Positions 6,735 through 7,224 of a stretch of DNA of 7,224 bases are shown in pieces. Position 1 is the stretch's first letter; each line of letters opens with the position of its first letter. Source of the stretch: Nitrospirota bacterium (GTDB lineage Bacteria > Nitrospirota > Thermodesulfovibrionia > Thermodesulfovibrionales > SM23-35); the NCBI GenBank assembly GCA_016212245.1, contig JACRGU010000034.1, positions 1 through 7,224 of the forward strand, read 5' to 3'. Position numbers and translations under genes: made by a program. The notes below the pieces were generated by a model, which did not search any database, had not been told where the DNA came from, and saw nothing but the letters and a program-made list of their open reading frames with translations.

Positions 6735-7224
6735 CTAAATTTTCCTGTCAAGGTTTATCCAGCCCTTCCCAAGCATTTCGTCTACAGCTTTACAGACATC
6801 ATCCGGCATTATCAAGCTCATACACTGTGCATCTGGACAATCGTAATATTTGCAGGGACTGCATACCAGTGACTTTCTTATCAGAATATGCCTTTCCCCC
6901 CTCGGCCCGTAAATAGCAGGGTCTGTCGGCCCAAAAAGCGCAATTGTCGGTGTTCCCACAGCCTGTGAAAGGTGCATTGGCCCGCTATCCGTTGAAATAA
7001 AAAGCCTGCATATTTTTATCAGCGCTGATGTCTCTCTTATATTTGTTCTACCGGTCAAATCTATAAACCCGTCTTTAAGTTCGCCAGCAATACCTGCACC
7101 AACAGGCATCTCTTTTCTACCTCCAAATAATATTACCTCAGAATTGTATTTTAAATGTAATGTTTTCACAAGTGAGATAACATGTTCTACAGGCCAGTTT
7201 TTATATTTCTTTGCACCAAACGGA
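6735..7224 (-). CDS. Glycosyltransferase family 9 (heptosyltransferase-like), 3' part, truncated at the window edge
   Basis: Transfers a sugar, in characterised relatives L-glycero-D-manno-heptose from ADP-heptose, onto LPS core or another glycan at the cytoplasmic face of the inner membrane. The visible 162 residues are the C-terminal nucleotide-sugar-binding half of a protein normally near 340-360 residues. The fragment begins PFGAKKYKNWP, the usual GT9 substrate-loop region. It then has ILFGG (31-35), the hallmark STDSGPMHL (77-85) and TIALFGPTDP (93-102). A cysteine cluster (C121, C124, C129, C134) follows, as seen in many WaaF-like members. The frame stays open to base 7223, and the GTG at 7169 is an internal valine (ISLVKTL), so the true start lies outside the window. 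The stop is TAG at 6735-6737, 15 bases before the methyltransferase. Family assignment is firm. The donor sugar is not known, since GT9 also includes enzymes for other sugars. Confidence 0.93.
   Translation of the reverse strand, partial: PFGAKKYKNWPVEHVISLVKTLHLKYNSEVILFGGRKEMPVGAGIAGELKDGFIDLTGRTNIRETSALIKICRLFISTDSGPMHLSQAVGTPTIALFGPTDPAIYGPRGERHILIRKSLVCSPCKYYDCPDAQCMSLIMPDDVCKAVDEMLGKGWINLDRKI

Larger units (their letters stand above)
1..7224 (-). other. Co-directional surface-glycan / acyl-modification operon segment
   Basis: Every supported gene is on the minus strand. Junctions in transcription order are 15, 16 and about 37 bases of spacing, then a 4-base overlap (ATGA), a 20-base overlap and a 4-base overlap (ATGA). 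No non-coding stretch exceeds 40 bases, leaving little room for internal promoters or terminators, and none was seen. Both ends of the operon lie outside the window. Confidence 0.8.

Noticed and set aside
7167..7169. GTG as the start of the GT9 gene
   Set aside because: The frame continues upstream to the window edge with the conserved GT9 segment PFGAKKYKNWPVEH, so the GTG is an internal valine and the gene is truncated by the window.
1..7224. CRISPR array, tRNA/rRNA gene, transposase or attachment site
   Set aside because: No regularly spaced repeats, no tRNA-like structures noticed by eye, no transposase-like protein, and almost no non-coding space to hold such elements.

Overview
All genes in this window lie on the minus strand and read from the right edge (7224) to the left edge (1). 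They are packed with gaps of 37 bases or less, and several overlap, so the window looks like the inside of one long operon. I see no convincing promoter, terminator, RNA gene, insertion sequence or CRISPR array. Base composition is moderate, slightly AT-rich by eye, and looks even along the window. A heptosyltransferase-type (GT9) glycosyltransferase at the upstream end points to a Gram-negative bacterium that makes LPS or a related surface glycan. The mix of radical SAM, FkbH-like and acyl-modifying genes would fit an environmental lineage such as Nitrospirota or the former Deltaproteobacteria. The taxon cannot be fixed from the sequence alone.

In transcription order the genes are: (1) the 3' part of a GT9 glycosyltransferase (7224-6735), cut by the window edge; (2) a TylF/MycF-type SAM-dependent methyltransferase (6719-5949); (3) a B12-binding-domain radical SAM protein (5932-4358); (4) a fusion of a MaoC-like hydratase domain and a short-chain dehydrogenase/reductase (about 4320-3154); (5) an FkbH-like HAD-IIIC protein (3157-1433); (6) a stand-alone acyl carrier protein (1452-1192); (7) a double-GNAT-like acyltransferase candidate (1195-53); (8) possibly the first codons of another gene at 25-1.

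Genes 4 to 7 form the core of interest. An FkbH-like enzyme next to a free ACP is the known arrangement for loading a three-carbon glyceryl unit, derived from 1,3-bisphosphoglycerate, onto the ACP phosphopantetheine arm. The MaoC-SDR fusion could supply hydratase/dehydratase and ketoreductase steps on an acyl thioester. The GNAT-like protein could move the finished acyl group to an amino or hydroxyl group of a sugar. The overlaps (ATGA, 20 bases, ATGA) suggest that the last four genes are translationally coupled. Together with the glycosyltransferase and two possible methylating enzymes upstream, the best reading is a cassette that builds an unusual acyl decoration on a carrier protein and attaches it to a surface polysaccharide. 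The individual families are recognisable; the pathway, product and acceptor are inference.
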